From NCBI GenBank assembly GCA_013698165.1, contig JACCVN010000354.1, positions 1 through 7,816 on the forward strand: a stretch of DNA of 7,816 nt. The letters run 5' to 3'. This document shows, piece by piece, positions 4,732 through 7,816 of the stretch (position 1 is its first letter; each line of letters begins with the position of its first letter). Under the pieces are notes generated by a model. It was not told the origin of the DNA, ran no database searches, and was given only the letters and a program-made list of their open reading frames with translations. This DNA is from Parachlamydiaceae bacterium. GTDB taxonomy: Bacteria > Chlamydiota > Chlamydiia > Chlamydiales > Parachlamydiaceae. The translations under genes were made by a program, and so were the position numbers.

Positions 4732-6834
4732 TTATGAAGTTTTTTTAACATATTTGCGTGGAGGTGGCTTTTTGAATGTTGAGGTAGGTGCAGAACGGTT
4801 TCCTTGGCCGGAGAGGACAGGGATTTCAGAGAGCTCGCCTGCATCTGAAAGGCTAAGAATTGAAGTTCCAATAGGCTGTAAGAGAACTTTTTTCTGCAGG
4901 AGACTGCGGATTTGCCCTTCATTAAGTTCGATGCCTTTATACTGTCTCCACAGCACAAATTTGCAGCCTTCACGCCATTTTGAGCAGCCATAGCCCTTAT
5001 TCCCTTTGATCACTTCACTTTTACATTTGGGGCAGGAGCCATATCTCTCATGATTAATTTTCGTCAGATCACTTTCTACGATGACTTGCTTAATATAATC
5101 GGCAATTTTTTGCATGAAATCAATAGCGTTATACTTCCCCTGTTCTATTTCTTTTAATTTAGATTCCCATTCACCAGTAAGCTCAGGAGACTTTAAATTT
5201 GGGTCCTGAATAAGGGCAATTAAAAAACGGCCTAGATCTGTGGCAGTCAGTGATTTGCCGCCTCGTTGGATGTAGTTTCTCTTAAGCAATGTTTCAATGA
5301 TTGCTGCGCGAGTGGCCGGAGTTCCAATCCCCTTTTCTTTTAAAGCTTCCTTTAAGTTTTCATCCTCTACGAATTTGCCTGCAGTTTCCATAGCACCCAA
5401 AAGAGCGTTCTCATTATAGTGTGCAGGAGGATTAGTTTTTCCTTCCGTCACATGAGGAATATGGGGACCAAACTCCCCCTTTTTAAATTGCGGGAGCTCC
5501 TGGGACTCGGAGGGCTGTTTAGCCTCTTTAGCCTCTTCAGACTTTTTAGGATATAGAACTGTCCATCCAGGGATAAGGACCCTTACTCCTTTGGCTTGAA
5601 AAGGCTCTTTGTTGGAACTGCCCTCAATAGTTGTGAGCTCTTTGACGCAAGTAGGATAAAAAGAGGCAATCAGTCTTGTAACAATCGCCTCATATACAGC
5701 TTGTGACTGATAGGGCAGTGTGCCTGGCAGTTTTCCTGTGGGAATAATCGCATGGTGGTCTGAGACTTTTTTATCATTGATGATGCGGCTAGAGAAGGGT
5801 AATTGCGTCAGGTTCAACTGTTCAATTTCTTTACCTTTTATCGGCTTTAAACTAACCAGGGTTTTTATCACTTGCCCTTTTAGATCATTTGTCAGATAGC
5901 GTGAATCGGTTCGAGGATAAGTAATTAATTTATGCTCATACAAGGTTTGGGCAATCTGCAATGTTTCTGCAGCAGTGATTCCCATCCGGCGGTTCATGTC
6001 ACGCTGCAGCTCTGTAAGATCATAAAGCAAAGGAGGATATTCGTTTTCATTCTTTACTCCAATTTTTTCGATTATAAAAGGACTATCGGCAACCTTTGCC
6101 AGAACCTTTTCAGCTTCAATCTTGGATTTAAAACGGTCTGCTTTAAGTTTAAATATGATCTCTCTATACTTTGTGAGGAGCTCCCAAAAAGGTTCCGATT
6201 TAAAATGCCGAATCTCATCGTCACGTTTTACAATCATTGCTAATACAGGAGTTTGCACGCGTCCAACACTCCATAATGTATTTCCAGCTCCATAACGCAC
6301 AGTGAAATTGCGTGTGGCATTAAGGCCCACAATCCAGTCAGACTCACTGCGGCATTTCGCTGCAGCATAAAGGTTATTATAGTCGCTTCCTGGCTTCATA
6401 TTTTGAAAAGCAGAATGAAGGGCCTCTTCAGTTAAGGATGACAGCCACAATCTTTTCCAAGGTCTTTTTTCACATTGCAGCATTGCCAGGATATAGCGGA
6501 AAATGAGCTCTCCTTCACGTCCGGCATCTGTTGCACAGATGAGTTCAGATGAGGCCTTTAATAGCTTTTTAATGATGGCAAATTGCTTGCGTATGCCTTT
6601 ATCTTCCACAACTTTCAGCTCAAAGGGATTTGGAATAAATGGAATGGTCGCAATTGCCCATCGCTTTAAAGAAGGGTCATACTCTTGAGGATCTTTCAAT
6701 GAGATCAGGTGTCCAAAAGCCCAGGTAACTTGATACCCATTACCTTCGAAATAGCCCTCATGTCGCTGTTTTGCTCCGAGATGCTCCGCAATATCGCGTG
6801 CAACAGACGGCTTTTCTGTAAGGATCACTTTCAT
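4732..6834 (-). CDS. topB: DNA topoisomerase III (type IA)
   Basis: A 700-residue protein, close to the usual TopB length. The Toprim domain opens with ILTEKPSVARDIA (catalytic Glu7) and continues to DAGREGELIFR, with the metal-binding Asp103 and Glu107. The active-site Tyr is Y306 in LITYPRTDS. Other family blocks are WSVGRVQTPVL (188-198), SDHHAIIPT (358-366) and GIGTPATRA (502-510). Residues 601-624 carry four Cys (CPKC, then C617 and C624), a zinc-ribbon-like topoisomerase C-terminal repeat followed by a basic tail ending in Lys-rich residues. The family relaxes and decatenates single-stranded regions of DNA, using a single-strand break with a 5'-phosphotyrosine link. The ATG is the first codon that gives a full Toprim motif. 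Upstream I see no good Shine-Dalgarno. It converges with the MBL-fold gene and diverges from a small ORF. Confidence 0.97.
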   Translation of the reverse strand: MKVILTEKPSVARDIAEHLGAKQRHEGYFEGNGYQVTWAFGHLISLKDPQEYDPSLKRWAIATIPFIPNPFELKVVEDKGIRKQFAIIKKLLKASSELICATDAGREGELIFRYILAMLQCEKRPWKRLWLSSLTEEALHSAFQNMKPGSDYNNLYAAAKCRSESDWIVGLNATRNFTVRYGAGNTLWSVGRVQTPVLAMIVKRDDEIRHFKSEPFWELLTKYREIIFKLKADRFKSKIEAEKVLAKVADSPFIIEKIGVKNENEYPPLLYDLTELQRDMNRRMGITAAETLQIAQTLYEHKLITYPRTDSRYLTNDLKGQVIKTLVSLKPIKGKEIEQLNLTQLPFSSRIINDKKVSDHHAIIPTGKLPGTLPYQSQAVYEAIVTRLIASFYPTCVKELTTIEGSSNKEPFQAKGVRVLIPGWTVLYPKKSEEAKEAKQPSESQELPQFKKGEFGPHIPHVTEGKTNPPAHYNENALLGAMETAGKFVEDENLKEALKEKGIGTPATRAAIIETLLKRNYIQRGGKSLTATDLGRFLIALIQDPNLKSPELTGEWESKLKEIEQGKYNAIDFMQKIADYIKQVIVESDLTKINHERYGSCPKCKSEVIKGNKGYGCSKWREGCKFVLWRQYKGIELNEGQIRSLLQKKVLLQPIGTSILSLSDAGELSEIPVLSGQGNRSAPTSTFKKPPPRKYVKKTS

Positions 6835-6860
6835 TTTTACTAAGCAGTTAGAGGTTGAAA

Positions 6861-6974
6861 ATGTCTATACTAGCATTGGAAGGAATTATTTTTGCTTTGG
6901 AAGATGCAAGAATTTTAGAACAACAAAAACTTCGAGTAGCTCTTAGACCAATGAAAAATCTCAAAAAGGGTTAA
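6861..6974 (+). CDS. Small protein of 37 residues, function unknown
   Basis: ATG at 6861 is preceded by AGAGG (6850-6854) with 6 bases of spacing, one of the best ribosome sites in the window. The frame runs 37 codons to TAA at 6972-6974. The product starts MSILALEGIIFALEDARILEQ and ends in a basic stretch (LRPMKNLKKG). Residues 1-26 could form one amphipathic helix with acidic and hydrophobic faces, and no membrane segment is obvious. I do not recognise the family. The start lies 26 bases from the divergent topB start, so its promoter would have to sit inside topB, and the topB promoter inside this ORF. That makes either a leader-like role or a chance ORF possible. The strong ribosome site is the main support. 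Confidence 0.45.
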   Translation: MSILALEGIIFALEDARILEQQKLRVALRPMKNLKKG

Positions 6975-7147
6975 AAACGTGTTTTAAATGACGATAGATT
7001 TTAGAAAATATTTTCAAAATTAATTTATTGAAGAAACCTAAAGTTGAAATAAAATAATTAATTCTTAGACCATCCGTTTAACTATTGCGAACTACTCCAC
7101 AATAATAGTGTGGCATAAAAAACACCACACTCAAATAAAGTTATTAT
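6975..7147. other. AT-rich spacer with palindromes, no gene seen
   Basis: No ORF can be supported. It holds a perfect 12-bp palindrome GAAAATATTTTC (7004-7015), which may simply reflect AT-richness, and the hairpin listed separately near 7107-7131. Confidence 0.4.
7107..7131 (-). terminator. Hairpin downstream of the 113-residue protein gene, possible terminator
   Basis: A perfect 7-bp stem, AGTGTGG/CCACACT (7107-7113 and 7125-7131), closes an 11-base loop, 17 bases past the end of the minus-strand gene. The sequence after it on the minus strand is AT-rich but has no clean T-run. A third arm, CCACA at 7097-7101, can pair with the same TGTGG (7109-7113), so two exclusive structures are possible. 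Confidence 0.35.
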
Positions 7148-7489
7148 TTAAGGTCTAATTAGGCTTTTACCCACGGCTGCAATAATGGCGCATGCAAAGG
7201 TAACAACAACACTACTTATTCCTAAAGTGACAACATCATTCCTTTTTATTTTGTGTCCTAATGTATTTGTAACACATATTCCACCGCCAATCGCAGCTCC
7301 CATAACAAAAATATTTTTGGCAAGTTGACCAAGGGCCGTTTTCGCGAATAATTCTGATCCTATTGAAATGGCAGCTTCTTCTATAGCTACATTGCTCACA
7401 GAATAAATAAAAGCTGCTTTTGGACTAATGTCAGTAGTTAACTTTGCTAATACACCATAACAAAAACCTGTTGCTATTGCTGGACCCAT
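7148..7489 (-). CDS. Small hydrophobic, probably membrane protein of unknown function
   Basis: A 113-residue protein rich in Ala, Gly, Ile and Val. Two hydrophobic stretches can span a membrane: about 59-78 (with AAIGGGICV) and 86-106 (ISSVVVTFACAIIAAVG). They are separated by a short basic loop (HKIKRND, 79-85), a hairpin-like topology. Residues 1-15 and 25-47 are moderately hydrophobic. There are four dispersed charged residues in the first half and no catalytic motif. I do not recognise the family; small multi-helix proteins of this kind are common lineage-specific orphans in intracellular bacteria. AGAAG about 7 bases before the ATG is a weak ribosome site. A long dyad (7527-7570) lies upstream. 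The gene appears to be a single-gene unit. Confidence is in the coding call, not in function. Confidence 0.65.
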   Translation of the reverse strand: MGPAIATGFCYGVLAKLTTDISPKAAFIYSVSNVAIEEAAISIGSELFAKTALGQLAKNIFVMGAAIGGGICVTNTLGHKIKRNDVVTLGISSVVVTFACAIIAAVGKSLIRP

Positions 7490-7526
7490 TATAAACTTCT
7501 AATTGTAAATGTTTGTAGACATAGCT

Positions 7527-7570
7527 GAGCTTGACTTTAGGACTCTTGAGAAGGCCCTAGAGTCAAGCTC
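7527..7570 (-). promoter_or_regulatory. 15-bp dyad upstream of the hydrophobic protein gene
   Basis: GAGCTTGACT (7527-7536) is perfectly repeated in inverted form at 7561-7570. Pairing continues inward to 7541/7556 with one G-T pair, giving a 15-bp stem and a 14-base loop. It lies 38 bases before the start codon on minus. On neither strand does a T-run follow at once, so it is more likely a leader structure or a protein-binding dyad than a terminator, although a terminator for an upstream minus-strand transcript cannot be excluded. Confidence 0.45.
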
Positions 7571-7796
7571 AAAACTTTTAAACACATCGACACTAACATT
7601 TAAATTACTTTTTTTTCAACCAATTTTTTGTTTTAAAAATTAATTCTCAACCTTTTATTTTCTAACAATAAATGCAATAAATATTTAAGAGATTCAGGAA
7701 TAAAACGTTGCTCTGTATACTATTTAGCGATTCACACAATCATTTTTTAGATTAGTTAAACATAATAGAAATAAATAAACTAAGGCGTTTGCAGCA
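7571..7796. other. AT-rich intergenic region, no gene seen
   Basis: Very AT-rich with T-runs at 7606-7613 and 7625-7630 and stop codons in all frames. TATACT at 7716-7721 could be a plus-strand -10 element, but the matching -35 (TTCAGG at 7693-7698) is poor. A minus-strand promoter for the hydrophobic protein gene is expected here but I cannot place it. Confidence 0.4.
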
Positions 7797-7816
7797 ATGG
7801 TCGCTCACCTAGGGCT
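7797..7816 (+). CDS. Possible start of a further gene, cut by the window edge
   Basis: ATG at 7797 follows TAAGG (7781-7785) at 11 bases, which is long but tolerable. Only six codons (MVAHLG) are visible and the frame is open to the end, which proves nothing at this length. Confidence 0.2.

Noticed and set aside
4640..4993. 117-codon plus-strand ORF running from the palindrome into the topB 3' end
   Set aside because: Its first part is repeat DNA and the rest is antisense to the topB C-terminal region.
5932..6243. 103-codon plus-strand ORF antisense to topB
   Set aside because: Opposite conserved topoisomerase sequence; a shadow frame.
7809..7814. CTAGGG near the window end as another end of the MITE-like element
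   Set aside because: Only six bases match before the sequence diverges (CT instead of TG), which is not more than chance.

Overview
The window is an AT-rich bacterial segment with short intergenic gaps broken by one long repeat-filled gap. It carries housekeeping and metabolic genes, no complete insertion sequence, and no tRNA, rRNA or CRISPR array. The gene mix and low GC would fit an amoeba-associated or intracellular lineage: a large-subunit catalase, a YffB/Spx-like ArsC-fold protein, a carbonyl-reductase-type SDR, topoisomerase III and small hydrophobic orphan proteins. My best guess is a Parachlamydia-like chlamydia, with Legionellales as the alternative. This is inference from general character and no marker here proves it.

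Left part (1-3853, all on +). It opens inside the 3' end of a clade-2 catalase gene (katE type, with its C-terminal DJ-1/PfpI-like domain), which is closed by a good Rho-independent terminator. Next come an NADP(H)-type short-chain dehydrogenase/reductase and a small thioredoxin-fold ArsC/Spx-like protein. These are followed by a short pseudogene (2246-2426) whose C-terminal half looks like the end of a PhzF-family epimerase/isomerase. Then a tight two-gene operon encodes a DUF2000 protein and an MBL-fold metallo-hydrolase with all zinc ligands visible.

Middle (3854-4731). This 878-base gap separates the convergent MBL and topoisomerase genes. I see no gene in it, but it holds two adjoining palindromic structures. 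The first (4056-4499) has perfect 16-bp terminal inverted repeats and encloses two roughly 100-bp units in inverted orientation, each with three hairpins. The second (about 4505-4679) is an imperfect inverted repeat with arms of about 70 bp. In both, GTAG sits directly 5' of a GC-rich hairpin and the units are paired in inverted orientation, which recalls REP/BIME sequences.

Right part (4732-7816). A full-length type IA topoisomerase III (topB) lies on the minus strand. A 37-codon ORF with a strong ribosome binding site starts only 26 bases from the topB start, on the other strand. An AT-rich spacer follows, then a 113-residue hydrophobic orphan protein on minus with a 15-bp dyad upstream. 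The last 300 bases are AT-rich, with at most the first codons of another gene at the very end.

The genes do not form one pathway. The catalase, reductase and thioredoxin-fold protein could all serve redox defence, but they are not clearly co-transcribed. Only the DUF2000-MBL pair is convincingly an operon.
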